From NCBI GenBank assembly GCA_934591635.1, contig CAKTPI010000015.1:1-22016 (forward strand): 22,016 bases of DNA. Reading direction: 5' to 3'. Of the stretch, positions 14,662 to 21,398 are shown piece after piece. The first letter of the stretch is position 1; each line of letters begins with the position of its first letter. Made by a program: the position numbers and the translations under genes. The notes under the pieces are model-generated. The model was not told the origin of the DNA. It worked only from the letters and a program-made list of their open reading frames with translations, and did not search any database. The DNA is from an uncultured Oscillospiraceae bacterium. GTDB taxonomy: Bacteria; Bacillota; Clostridia; Oscillospirales; Oscillospiraceae.

Positions 14662-15291
14662 TTAATTTCTGGCCGGAAGCATTTTCAGCACGGCCTTTTT
14701 GATTAAATCGTATGCAGAGTTGTACATGTACCGGACACCGGCTTGCTTCATGGCTTCCTGCTGCCGGTCTGTTACCATGGTGCAGGGATAAATTCCAAAC
14801 ATGAAGGGGAAGAGGGTGAAGAGAAATTCCTGAATGTCTTCATCCTCCAAATCCGGGCGGAATTTTGACAGCAGCGCCGCCATGGTGGAAAGTGCCTGCC
14901 CAAAGGATGTCTTGAATTCCACCAGGGCCTCCAGACGGCAGTGATTTTCCAAATCATCCCGGTTGGTGGACAGCAGCTTCAGCAGAAGCTGTCGCTGGGA
15001 CAGTGTCCTGGCGATGCAGTCCGCAATTTCGGCATCCGATATCTGTGTGTTCTCTCGGATGGCTCGGTTTAAAGCACTTATCCACAAGTCGTATTCCCGC
15101 TTCAGAAGCCCCAAAAAGATCTCTTCCTTGGTGTGAAAGTAATTATAGATGGAGGAGCGGGTGAAAGTGGTTTCTTTTCCAATTTCCTTCAGGGTGATGT
15201 CCTTAAAATTGGTGGTGGCATATAGCTTTTCGCAGGCGTTCAGGATTTCTTCTCTCCGTGCGTTTGTCCGTTCAACGGATCCGGCTGGCAT
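14662..15291 (-). CDS. TetR/AcrR-family transcriptional regulator
   Basis: A 209-aa protein with an N-terminal TetR helix-turn-helix (ILNACEKLY, then ITLKEIGKETTFTRSSIYNYFHTKEEIF, about 15-60) and an all-helical ligand domain. The start ATG at 15291 follows AAAGGAG. It lies between a remnant of a carboxymuconolactone-decarboxylase gene and a broken aldo/keto reductase, 12 nt before the latter, whose ribosome site overlaps the end of this gene. It is likely the old local regulator of that redox module, binding the palindrome at 15516-15528. No obvious promoter remains directly upstream; the deletion that truncated the upstream gene may have removed it. The ligand is unknown. Confidence 0.88.
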   Translation of the reverse strand: MPAGSVERTNARREEILNACEKLYATTNFKDITLKEIGKETTFTRSSIYNYFHTKEEIFLGLLKREYDLWISALNRAIRENTQISDAEIADCIARTLSQRQLLLKLLSTNRDDLENHCRLEALVEFKTSFGQALSTMAALLSKFRPDLEDEDIQEFLFTLFPFMFGIYPCTMVTDRQQEAMKQAGVRYMYNSAYDLIKKAVLKMLPARN

Positions 15292-15360
15292 AATCGGAGG
15301 CTCCTTTCCGTTGGCTGTTGGCAGGCCCTGGGCGGCTTTGCCGGATTGCCGGTGTGCCTT

Positions 15361-15525
15361 TCATGCCCAGACCTCTTTTGCCAGATTGAACACAGCCCAG
15401 GCCTTTGACCAACCGGCATAGAAGGCGCAATGGGTGATGATGGCGGCAATTTCCTTTTGGGTCACACCGTGTTCCTTGGCGTTTTGCAGGTGATATTTCA
15501 GAGAGTTGTCTGTTCTGACACGGTG
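15361..15525 (-). pseudogene. C-terminal remnant of a carboxymuconolactone decarboxylase-family protein
   Basis: A 54-codon open stretch without a start reads SLKYHLQNAKEHGVTQKEI, then AAIITHCAFYAGWSKAWAVF, ending NLAKEVWA. This is the typical C-terminal half of small CMD-family proteins, with the HCAFYAGW motif. The N-terminal half, including the family's active-site segment, is missing. Upstream, the frame meets a TGA at 15526-15528 inside a palindrome, and no CMD-like sequence is found up to 15640. Such proteins often sit beside aldo/keto reductases and TetR/MerR regulators in Clostridia, which fits the neighbours. The remainder of the 15292-15671 interval holds only regulatory elements. 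Confidence 0.8.
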
Positions 15526-15528
15526 TCA
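15516..15528. promoter_or_regulatory. TetR-type operator palindrome TGACAC-G-GTGTCA
   Basis: Perfect 6-bp arms TGACAC and GTGTCA surround one base. On the minus strand the palindrome contains TTGACA (15524-15529), a perfect -35, but no -10 is present at 16-18 bp because the CMD remnant begins there. It looks like the surviving half of an operator/promoter of the decayed TetR-controlled module. Confidence 0.6.
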
Positions 15529-15595
15529 ATACTCTTTCAGGAAAATTTTTCTCCCTTTTGAAACAGAAGATACTGCCAACGGGGGATTTGGAAAA

Positions 15596-15639
15596 TTGAC
15601 AAAATTCCTCTTTATTTTCGAAGAGGAAGAGCGTATAAT
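15596..15639 (+). promoter_or_regulatory. Promoter region of proBAC with an inverted repeat
   Basis: A perfect TATAAT lies at 15634-15639. The -35 at the right distance (15611-15616, TTTATT) is weak, while a perfect TTGACA sits at 15596-15601, 32 bp upstream and too far for a normal promoter. Between them TTCCTCTT (15605-15612) and AAGAGGAA (15621-15628) form an 8-bp inverted repeat. An activator or repressor site is possible. The leader to the proB start is only about 26 nt, too short for a riboswitch or T-box. Confidence 0.5.
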
Positions 15640-15671
15640 GATGAAAACAAATGTCGCCCAGGGGGGATTTT

Positions 15672-16454
15672 ATGCGTATTGTTGTAAAAATCGGAACATC
15701 GACTCTGACCCACGCCACAGGGCACCTGAATATCCGCCGGGTTGCTGCCCTATGCCAGGTGGTCAGCGATATCAAAAATGCGGGGCATGAGGTGATCTTG
15801 GTATCCTCGGGTGCCATTGGCATGGGCGTAGGCAAGCTGGGCCTGCGTCAGCGGCCAAAAGACATCCCAACGAAGCAGGCGGCTGCCGCTGTGGGGCAGT
15901 GCGAGCTGATGTACATTTACGACAAGCTGTTTGGCGAATACCACCACACGGTGGCTCAGCTGCTGATTACCGGAGAGGATGTGGCAAATGAGCAGCGGCA
16001 CCACAATTTCAGCAATACCCTGAATCGCCTGCTGGAGCTGGGGGCCCTACCCATCCTCAACGAGAATGACACTGTGGCAACAGAGGAAATCGTCATCGGC
16101 GATAACGACACGCTGGCGGCTATTGTGGCCAAGAGTGTGGGGGCGGAGCTGTTGGTGCTCCTTTCGGACATTGACGGCCTCTATACAGCCGACCCGCGGA
16201 AGGATGCGTCTGCTGTCCTGATTCCTACGGTCAGGGTGCTGGATGCGTCTGTCCGGACTCTGGCAGGGGTCAGCGGCAGTGAGCAGGGCACCGGCGGTAT
16301 GATTACCAAATTGAAGGCGGCGGAGATTTGCATGGGCTGCGGCTGCGATATGGTGATTGCCAACGGCAATGAACCGCAGAACTTGTATTCCATTTTGGAG
16401 GGTGGCAGTATCGGTACCCGCTTTGTGGCACCCAGACAGGAGGAAGACCGATGA
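15672..16454 (+). CDS. proB: Glutamate 5-kinase
   Basis: A 260-aa amino-acid kinase that phosphorylates L-glutamate to gamma-glutamyl phosphate, the first step of proline synthesis. It shows [10 protein letters not shown] at the N terminus, VSSGAIGMG, the NENDTV segment, and [12 protein letters not shown] near the C terminus. It lacks the PUA domain found in longer versions, as in many Clostridia. The start is the ATG at 15672, preceded closely by GGGGGGA; an in-frame ATG at 15651 lacks a ribosome site and would put that purine run inside the gene. The stop overlaps the proA start (ATGA). Feedback inhibition by proline is usual for the family, but cannot be judged here. Confidence 0.95.
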   Translation: MRIVVKIGTSTLTHATGHLNIRRVAALCQVVSDIKNAGHEVILVSSGAIGMGVGKLGLRQRPKDIPTKQAAAAVGQCELMYIYDKLFGEYHHTVAQLLITGEDVANEQRHHNFSNTLNRLLELGALPILNENDTVATEEIVIGDNDTLAAIVAKSVGAELLVLLSDIDGLYTADPRKDASAVLIPTVRVLDASVRTLAGVSGSEQGTGGMITKLKAAEICMGCGCDMVIANGNEPQNLYSILEGGSIGTRFVAPRQEEDR

Positions 16455-17689
16455 AGGAATTGCTTGCCGCGGCAAAAGCGGCTAAGACAGAAATCAGCCA
16501 GTTGAGCACGCAGCAGAAAAATGAGGCGCTGCTTGCCATGGCGGATGCACTGGAGGAGAATCAGGCAGCTATTTTATCCGCAAACCAGGCGGATATGGCG
16601 GCTGCCCAGGGACATATCAGCGATGTGATGCTGGATCGGCTCCGGCTCACTCCGGCGCGGATTGCCTCCATGGCCCAGGGAATCCGGGATGTGGTCAAGC
16701 TTCCGGACCCGGTAGGGGTAGTGCTGGAGGAGACGGTCCGTCCGGACGGGCTGAAGATTCAAAAGGTCTCTGTTCCTATGGGCGTGATTGGCATCATTTA
16801 CGAGAGCCGTCCCAATGTTACCAGTGACGCCGCCGCATTGACGCTGAAAAGCGGCAACGTGTGCATCCTGCGGGGCGGGAAGGAAGCAATTCACTCTGCC
16901 TGCGCCATTGTGGATGCCTTGCAGCAGGGCCTTCGCCGTACCGGCATCACAGAGCATGCGGTGAATTTGGTGCGGGATACGACAAGGGAATCTGCTGCTA
17001 CGTTGATGACAGCCCGGGGCTACGTAGATCTGCTGATTCCGCGGGGCGGCGCGGGGCTGATCAACGCCTGCGTTGATCACGCATCGGTCCCCGTCATTGC
17101 CACCGGCACCGGCATCTGCCATGTGTATGTGGAGCGGAGCGCCAATCAGGAGATGGCGCTGAATATCATTGAAAATGCCAAAACCAGCCGCCCTAGCGTG
17201 TGCAACGCAGAGGAGGTTCTGCTGGTGGATAAGGCAATTGCCCGGGAATTTCTGCCCAAGCTCTATGACCGCCTGGTAGTGCAGCGGGAGCACCCTGTCG
17301 AGCTCCGCCTGGACGAGACGGCGCAGACCATCATCCCGGGCACACCGGCAGGGGACCGGGATTTTGACACGGAATTTTTGGATTATATTTTAGCGATCAA
17401 GTGTGTGGGTGGAGTGAATGAAGCCATTGCCCACATTGCGGCCCACTCCACCGGCCACAGCGAGGCCATTGTTACCGAGAATGAGAAGGCGGCCCAGCAG
17501 TTCACTACCTGCGTGGATAGCGCCGCTGTCTACGTCAATGCCTCTACCCGGTTCACCGACGGAGGGGAGTTTGGCCTTGGCTGCGAAATGGGAATCTCCA
17601 CCCAGAAGCTCCACGCCAGAGGCCCCATGGGCCTGCGGGAGCTGACTACCTATCACTACATCATCCATGGAAATGGACACGTTCGGTAA
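16451..17689 (+). CDS. proA: Gamma-glutamyl phosphate reductase
   Basis: A 412-aa member of the aldehyde-dehydrogenase superfamily that reduces gamma-glutamyl phosphate with NADPH to glutamate 5-semialdehyde, the second step of proline synthesis. The catalytic Cys is C251 in RPSVCNAEE. Other family landmarks are [24 protein letters not shown] and the C-terminal [17 protein letters not shown]. Length is normal. The ATG overlaps the proB stop by 4 nt, implying translational coupling and production in balanced amounts, since ProB and ProA handle a labile intermediate. Confidence 0.97.
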   Translation: MKELLAAAKAAKTEISQLSTQQKNEALLAMADALEENQAAILSANQADMAAAQGHISDVMLDRLRLTPARIASMAQGIRDVVKLPDPVGVVLEETVRPDGLKIQKVSVPMGVIGIIYESRPNVTSDAAALTLKSGNVCILRGGKEAIHSACAIVDALQQGLRRTGITEHAVNLVRDTTRESAATLMTARGYVDLLIPRGGAGLINACVDHASVPVIATGTGICHVYVERSANQEMALNIIENAKTSRPSVCNAEEVLLVDKAIAREFLPKLYDRLVVQREHPVELRLDETAQTIIPGTPAGDRDFDTEFLDYILAIKCVGGVNEAIAHIAAHSTGHSEAIVTENEKAAQQFTTCVDSAAVYVNASTRFTDGGEFGLGCEMGISTQKLHARGPMGLRELTTYHYIIHGNGHVR

Positions 17690-17699
17690 AGGAGCACAA

Positions 17700-18485
17700 A
17701 TGAAATACGGTTTTTTAGGCTGCGGCAATATGGGCGGCGCTCTGGCACGGGCCCTGCGCAAATCCACAGCGGATATTGTGATTACTGACCGCAGCGGCAA
17801 AGCAAAACAATTGGCCGGGGAGTTGGGCATCTGTTACGATTCTGCGGAGAAGATTGCCCAATCCTGTGACCGCATTTTCCTTGCGGTCAAGCCTCATATG
17901 ATGGCGGAACTGCTTCAGCCCCTGCAGGGCATTTTGCAGAAGCGCAAGCCTGTACTGATCACCATGGCTGCCGGACTGCAAATCAGCCGAATCGAGCAAC
18001 TGGCAGGCGGCCCTCTGCCGGTCATTCGCATTATGCCCAACACGCCGGTAGCGCTGGGGGAGGGAATGACTCAGTATTGCCGCAACGGCCTTGCCAGCGA
18101 TGAGACAGTGAATTCCTTCTTGGAGGATATGAGGTTCTCCGGTCGCCTGGATGAGTTGGAGGAACGCCTGATGGATGCGGCCAGTGCCCTGTCCGGCTGC
18201 GGGCCGGCCTATATGTATATTTTCATGGAGGCTTTGGCAGACGGGGCCGTGGCCTGCGGCATTCCCAGAGTCAAGGCGATGGAGTATGCTGCTGCAACCA
18301 TGGCCGGCGCGGCCAGGATGGTGCTGGAAACCGGGCGGCATCCGGGTGCGCTCAAGGATGCCGTTTGCTCCCCGGGAGGCAGTACCATTGCCGGTGTACG
18401 TGCTCTGGAGCAGCACGGCTTCCGGGGGGCGGCCATGGACTGCGTGGCAGCTGCCTATGAGAAAAATCAACAGTTGGGAAAATAA
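17700..18485 (+). CDS. proC: Pyrroline-5-carboxylate reductase
   Basis: A 261-aa enzyme that reduces pyrroline-5-carboxylate to L-proline with NAD(P)H, completing the pathway begun by proB and proA. The N-terminal Rossmann motif is GCGNMGGA (7-14). Family motifs RIMPNTPVALGEG and SGCGPAYMYIF, and the C-terminal SPGGSTIAGVRALE, are present. The start is the ATG at 17700; its AAAGGAG site overlaps the proA stop. An in-frame ATG at 17667 lies inside proA and is unlikely. It stands third in the operon, 10 nt after proA and 11 nt before the Fe-S aldo/keto reductase. Confidence 0.96.
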   Translation: MKYGFLGCGNMGGALARALRKSTADIVITDRSGKAKQLAGELGICYDSAEKIAQSCDRIFLAVKPHMMAELLQPLQGILQKRKPVLITMAAGLQISRIEQLAGGPLPVIRIMPNTPVALGEGMTQYCRNGLASDETVNSFLEDMRFSGRLDELEERLMDAASALSGCGPAYMYIFMEALADGAVACGIPRVKAMEYAAATMAGAARMVLETGRHPGALKDAVCSPGGSTIAGVRALEQHGFRGAAMDCVAAAYEKNQQLGK

Positions 18486-18496
18486 AGGAGAAACAT

Positions 18497-19504
18497 ATGG
18501 AATACCGTATACTTGGGAAAACCGGCCTGCGGGTGTCCCGCGTGGGCCTGGGCGGCATCCCCATCCAGCGGATTGATGAGCTGGGAACCCGGGAGCTGCT
18601 GCGGATCATGATGGCAGAGGGTATGAACTACATTGATACCGCGAGGGGCTATACCGTCAGTGAGGAATACCTGGGCTTTGCCCTGGAAGGCATCCGGGAT
18701 CAATTCGTTCTGGCAACCAAGGGCCGGGCGACAACCAAGCAGGAGATGGCGGAAGATATCGACCGGAGCCTGCATAACCTGCGAACCAATTACATTGACC
18801 TGTACCAGTGCCACAATCCCTCGGATGCGGCGCTCAACCAGATCATCGCCCCCGGCGGTGCGCTGGAAGCTCTGCAGGAGGCTAAGGAAGCAGGAAAAAT
18901 CGGTCATGTTGGCGTCACAGCCCATTCAGTAGAGGTGTTCCGCCGTTTGCTCACCATGGATTGGGTGGAGACCATCATGTTCCCCTATAACATTGTAGAA
19001 AATCAGGCGGAGGATTTGATTGCAGCCTGCAAGGAGAAGAACGTTGGTTTTATCTGCATGAAGCCCCTGGCAGGCGGCGCCATTGAGAATGGCCGCCTGG
19101 CCCTGCGGTATATTGCGGCCAACGAGAATGTAACGCTCGTCATCCCCGGCATGGCAGAACCCAAAGAGGTGGAGCAGAATGCGGCCGCCGTTACCGATGC
19201 ATCCCCATTGACGGAGCAGGAGCAGGCGGATATTAAGAAGGTACGGGACAGCCTGGGCACTCAGTTCTGCCGCCGCTGCAATTACTGTGCTCCCTGCACC
19301 GCAGGCATCAGCATTCCCAGTGCCTTCCTGTTTGAGGGATATCTCTCCCGTTATGGACTTGCGGATTGGGCTAAGGATCGGTATAAAACCATGGCCCATA
19401 CCGCCAGCGAGTGCGTCCAGTGCGGCCTGTGCGAGGAGCGCTGCCCGTATCACTTGCCCATCCGGGAAATGATGAAGCACACAGCGGAAAAGTTTGGCTA
19501 TTAA
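18497..19504 (+). CDS. Aldo/keto reductase with C-terminal 4Fe-4S ferredoxin domain
   Basis: A 335-aa fusion. The aldo/keto reductase barrel (1-250) keeps the full catalytic set: D47 and Y52 (YIDTARGY), K75 (LATKG) and H106 (QCHNPSD). The C-terminal part has C258-C261-C264-C267 and C306-C309-C312-C316 (the last followed by Pro), expected to hold two 4Fe-4S clusters. It belongs to the broad COG1453-type group common in anaerobes, whose substrates are mostly unknown. AAAGGAG precedes the ATG, which is 11 nt after proC, and the operon terminator follows. It is therefore probably co-transcribed with proBAC, but it is not a known proline enzyme. Confidence 0.92.
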   Translation: MEYRILGKTGLRVSRVGLGGIPIQRIDELGTRELLRIMMAEGMNYIDTARGYTVSEEYLGFALEGIRDQFVLATKGRATTKQEMAEDIDRSLHNLRTNYIDLYQCHNPSDAALNQIIAPGGALEALQEAKEAGKIGHVGVTAHSVEVFRRLLTMDWVETIMFPYNIVENQAEDLIAACKEKNVGFICMKPLAGGAIENGRLALRYIAANENVTLVIPGMAEPKEVEQNAAAVTDASPLTEQEQADIKKVRDSLGTQFCRRCNYCAPCTAGISIPSAFLFEGYLSRYGLADWAKDRYKTMAHTASECVQCGLCEERCPYHLPIREMMKHTAEKFGY

Positions 19505-19510
19505 AAGGCA

Positions 19511-19546
19511 GCTCCTCCGGGCGGTGAAACCCGGAGGAGCGATTTT
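19511..19546 (+). terminator. Terminator of the proBAC-reductase operon, probably bidirectional
   Basis: GCTCCTCCGGG / CCCGGAGGAGC is a perfect 11-bp GC-rich stem (19511-19521, 19530-19540) with an 8-nt loop, followed by GATTTTTATC. On the minus strand it is followed by TGCCTTTTAATAG, so it can also end the convergent small gene whose stop is at 19546. Confidence 0.92.
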
Positions 19547-19707
19547 TATCGTTTCTTTTTCTTCCTGATAAAAAGAATGATGCCAACCACGGCAGCGGCA
19601 AGAATGCCCCCGGCGATTGCCAATTCCCAAACAGAGGGGTGACAGGAAACGAAAATTGCTGTGGGGCCGTCTGTCCCGCCAATGATGCCAACGGTATGAA
19701 ACGGCAT
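19546..19707 (-). CDS. Small single-span membrane protein with an IIGGxDGPTAIFV motif
   Basis: A 53-aa protein starting at the ATG at 19707 with AAAGGAG 7-8 nt upstream; the frame continues upstream but without a matching ribosome site. It begins MPFHTVGIIGGTDGPTAIFV, then a polar patch, a membrane helix (about W26-I46: ELAIAGGILAAAVVGIILFI) and a basic end RKKKKR. The motif GIIGG(A/T)DGPTAIF is a signature of the beta subunit of Na+-pumping oxaloacetate/methylmalonyl-CoA-type decarboxylases, where it lies in a membrane region. Here it stands alone in a protein far too short for that subunit, which has about 10 helices. Small proteins of this type appear in other Clostridia as I recall, with no known function. 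It is expressed alone from an extended -10 promoter. Confidence 0.75.
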   Translation of the reverse strand: MPFHTVGIIGGTDGPTAIFVSCHPSVWELAIAGGILAAAVVGIILFIRKKKKR

Positions 19708-19796
19708 AGAAAGTCTCCTTTCCTGAGAATGCGTTGATTTTAAAGAGTGATGGAAAAATTTTCGAAAAATTCCTTGCTTTATTTTGCGGTATTTCA

Positions 19797-19805
19797 ATTA
19801 TATCA
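19797..19805 (-). promoter_or_regulatory. Extended -10 promoter of the small membrane protein
   Basis: On the minus strand TGATATAAT gives TATAAT (19797-19802) with the TGn extension; no good -35 is found at 16-18 bp. The leader to the ATG at 19707 is about 80 nt, AT-rich and without a clear structure. Confidence 0.55.
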
Positions 19806-19903
19806 CAGGTTGAAGCAAATTTCTCCTTTTTTCGTTTCGTATGCGCTATGCCTGCGGACAATGTTGACAGGCCGAATTGCTGAAACGCAAGCCTGATTTT
19901 TCC

Positions 19904-19932
19904 TTGACGGGACTCAAAAAATGTGCTATGAT
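19904..19932 (+). promoter_or_regulatory. Promoter of tRNA-Leu
   Basis: TTGACG (19904-19909) and TATGAT (19927-19932) are separated by 17 bp. The predicted start near 19939 lies about 14 nt before the tRNA. The two divergent promoters in 19797-19932 account for most of the gap between the small membrane protein gene and the tRNA. Confidence 0.85.
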
Positions 19933-19952
19933 TCTGCTGTTGTTGAGATAAT

Positions 19953-20038
19953 GCCGCTATGATGGAATGGTAGACATCGCGGACTTAAAATCCGCTGGAG
20001 GCAACTCCGTACCGGTTCGAGTCCGGTTAGCGGCACCA
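19953..20038 (+). tRNA. tRNA-Leu (anticodon TAA), CCA encoded
   Basis: Acceptor GCCGCTA pairs with TAGCGGC, followed by A and an encoded CCA. The anticodon stem GCGGA/TCCGC has the loop CTTAAAA, anticodon TAA (reads UUA). The long variable arm expected of tRNA-Leu (TGGAGGCAACTCCGT region) and T-arm GGTTCGAGTCC are present. 86 nt with CCA. Confidence 0.95.
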
Positions 20039-20048
20039 AGGCAATATG

Positions 20049-20098
20049 ATCCGAACCGGTTCTTCTCAGTGAGGGACGGGTTCGGATTATTTTGTTTA
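20049..20098 (+). terminator. Terminator of tRNA-Leu
   Basis: ATCCGAACC (20049-20057) and GGTTCGGAT (20079-20087) form a 9-bp stem, followed by TATTTTGTTT. It lies 10 nt after the tRNA and fits an intrinsic terminator. Confidence 0.82.
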
Positions 20099-20213
20099 TT
20101 ACGAATAAATCTGTTCCCTCAAAGGTGCCGTAGTGGGTTACAGATAAAATGACGGAATTTGTCTGTTTGCTGCAAAGGAAAGGGGACGGCCTGCTGACCG
20201 TATCAGGAGAACA

Positions 20214-20242
20214 TTGCAAAAGGCTTATGGGTGGTGTATAAT
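20214..20242 (+). promoter_or_regulatory. Promoter of the 13-aa peptide unit
   Basis: TTGCAA (20214-20219) and a perfect TATAAT (20237-20242) are separated by 17 bp. The predicted start near 20249 gives a 29-nt leader with AAGGAG. Between the tRNA terminator and this promoter (about 20100-20213) I see no gene or structure. Confidence 0.82.
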
Positions 20243-20277
20243 GAAAATATAGATTTGCGTGTTAAGGAGCACCTGAC

Positions 20278-20319
20278 ATGGGAAAGAAAAAGAACCGAAG
20301 AAAAAACAGCAGCTGGTGA
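20278..20319 (+). CDS. Possible 13-aa basic peptide
   Basis: The frame encodes MGKKKNRRKNSSW and stops at TGA. It has every element of a real expression unit: a promoter close to consensus, a leader with TTAAGGAG 8 nt before ATG, and a terminator 55 nt after the stop. Six of 13 residues are Lys or Arg; there is no membrane segment, so a type I toxin is unlikely. It could be a functional micropeptide, a remnant of a longer gene, or a leader frame on a small RNA: the 3' part of the transcript (20320-20375) contains a small TCCAG-tttt-CTGGA hairpin. I do not recognise it as a named family. Too short for codon-use tests. Confidence 0.55.
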   Translation: MGKKKNRRKNSSW

Positions 20320-20373
20320 TATGTATCCAGTTTTCTGGACGCAGGCTCAAATTTGAATCATTATGCTTCCATT

Positions 20374-20418
20374 ATGGATGTCTTCCTGAATTTAGAGGGA
20401 GGCATCCATTTTGTTTTC
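20374..20418 (+). terminator. Terminator of the 13-aa peptide unit
   Basis: GGATGTCTTCC (20376-20386) and GGGAGGCATCC (20397-20407) pair along 11 bp with two G-U pairs, extendable by two A-T pairs, with a 10-nt loop, and are followed by ATTTTGTTTT. A good intrinsic terminator, giving a transcript of about 170 nt. Confidence 0.85.
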
Positions 20419-20517
20419 GGGAGTAGTATGGACGGTTTTCTCCGGAATATACCCCCAGCGAAATCCATAAAAGCCGGATTGCATAATTGTGAAATTTGCT
20501 AAACTTCATATGCATAC

Positions 20518-20546
20518 TTGCTTTTTTGGGGCAACGTTGTTATGAT
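20518..20546 (+). promoter_or_regulatory. Promoter of the TetR-type gene at 20592
   Basis: TTGCTT (20518-20523) and TATGAT (20541-20546) have a 17-bp spacer. The predicted start near 20553 falls within the first of two tandem palindromes, so a bound repressor would block transcription. The stretch 20419-20517 holds no other recognised element. Confidence 0.7.
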
Positions 20547-20575
20547 TGGCCTATAAGCCAATGGCCTATAGGCCA
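20546..20575. promoter_or_regulatory. Two tandem operator palindromes
   Basis: TTGGCCTATAAGCCAA (20546-20561; arms TTGGC/GCCAA) and TGGCCTATAGGCCA (20562-20575; fully palindromic) form two near-identical 14-bp repeats 15 bp apart. They lie at and just after the -10 of the TetR-type gene, immediately before its AGGAGG site. This is the usual arrangement for TetR autoregulation. Confidence 0.75.
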
Positions 20576-20591
20576 AAAGGAGGAGATTGTC

Positions 20592-21289
20592 ACGTCGCTT
20601 ACCAATGTCAGCGAACCCACCCGCCAGCGGATTTTGCAGGTGTGTGTCCGTCTGTTCCTGGAAAAGGGATATAAAAAACAACCATGAGCGAAATACTCCG
20701 GGAAAGCGGAGTGTCCAACAGCAGCTTTCAGAATATATTTCATACCAAGGACGGTGTTCTTTTTGAACTGGTGGAGTTCATGTTTTCCAATCAGTTCAGC
20801 ATGGCTCGCACCATCACCGGGAACCTGCCCCCGGTGTGCGTTTACGCAGCGGAGACGGCCATTCAGCTGACCCTCACGGAGCTGAACGAAAATTTAAGGG
20901 AAATTTATATTGAGGCCTATACCCAGCCGAACATCGTGGATTATATCCAGCGCCATACGGCCCGGGAGCTGGAGGCGATTTTCGGCCCTTACCTGCCGGG
21001 GCTCACCGGCGAGGATTTTTACCTGCTGGAAATCGGCTCCTCCGGCATGATGCGGGGCTTCATGGCCCACCCCTGCGATGAAGAATTGACGCTGGAAAAG
21101 AAAATATCCGGCTTCCTGAACCTCACCCTCCATGCCTACAATGTCCCCCGGGAGGAGGCGGAAAAGACCCTTGCCTTTGTCGCATCCCTGGACATCCGCA
21201 AAATCGCCGAGGGTGTCATGCACCAGCTCCTCCAAACGCTGATGATGAAATATCAGTTTACATTGGGCGGCAGTGCCGCCGGACAATGA
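20592..21289 (+). pseudogene. TetR/AcrR-family regulator, frameshifted and without a normal start codon
   Basis: Reading TSLTNVSEPTRQRILQVCVR then LFLEKGYKK gives the first helix of a TetR DNA-binding domain. The next part (TTMSEILRESGVSNSSF, then QNIFHTKDGVLFELVEF) is in the -1 frame and continues to a complete ligand domain ending at 21289. The break lies in a run of six A (near 20672-20677); seven A would restore a normal protein of about 232 aa. In addition, the codon at the correct distance from AAGGAGGAG is ACG (20592) where ATG is expected, and no other start fits. So either the gene is decayed, or the sequence has an error, or slippage on the A-run rescues some product. The 3' part could also restart at the ATG at 20684, but would lack the first DNA-binding helix. 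Confidence 0.82.
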
Positions 21290-21373
21290 CACACCGGACT
21301 TGTACCCATACGTTGGTTTCCTGACCCACCCGGTTCAATACCACACAGAAACCGGTTTGCACCCACCAACTGT

Positions 21374-21396
21374 AGGGGCGGATAGTATCCGCCCGC
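21374..21396. repeat. GC-rich intergenic palindrome (GGGCGGAT-AGT-ATCCGCCC)
   Basis: An 8-bp perfect inverted repeat with a 3-nt centre (21376-21394), preceded by TGTAGG. From memory, similar TGTAGGGGCGG...CCGCCCG elements are scattered between genes in Clostridia genomes, so this may be one copy of a dispersed repeat; I cannot check copy number within one window. Confidence 0.55.
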
Positions 21397-21398
21397 AA

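Noticed and set aside
15596..15601. TTGACA at 15596 as the -35 of proBAC
   Set aside because: It is 32 bp from the only good -10, too far for a sigma-A promoter; kept only as an oddity.
15646..15671. Riboswitch or T-box ahead of the proline operon
   Set aside because: The predicted leader is about 26 nt, too short to hold one.
15272..15835. 187-codon minus-strand frame upstream of the TetR gene
   Set aside because: It runs through the proB start and promoter and reads the CMD remnant in the wrong frame; only the 54-codon stretch at 15361-15525 has recognisable protein sequence.
19926..20219. 97-codon minus-strand frame containing LEPVRSCLQRILSPRCLPFHHSG
   Set aside because: This is the well-known false protein produced by translating tRNA-Leu antisense; the tRNA, its promoter and its terminator explain the region.
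20665..20680. Programmed -1 frameshifting on A-AAA-AAC in the TetR-type gene
   Set aside because: The heptamer is out of phase with the zero frame (codons are AAA AAA CAA), so it is not a canonical slippery site. Simple slippage remains possible but is not supported by a downstream structure.
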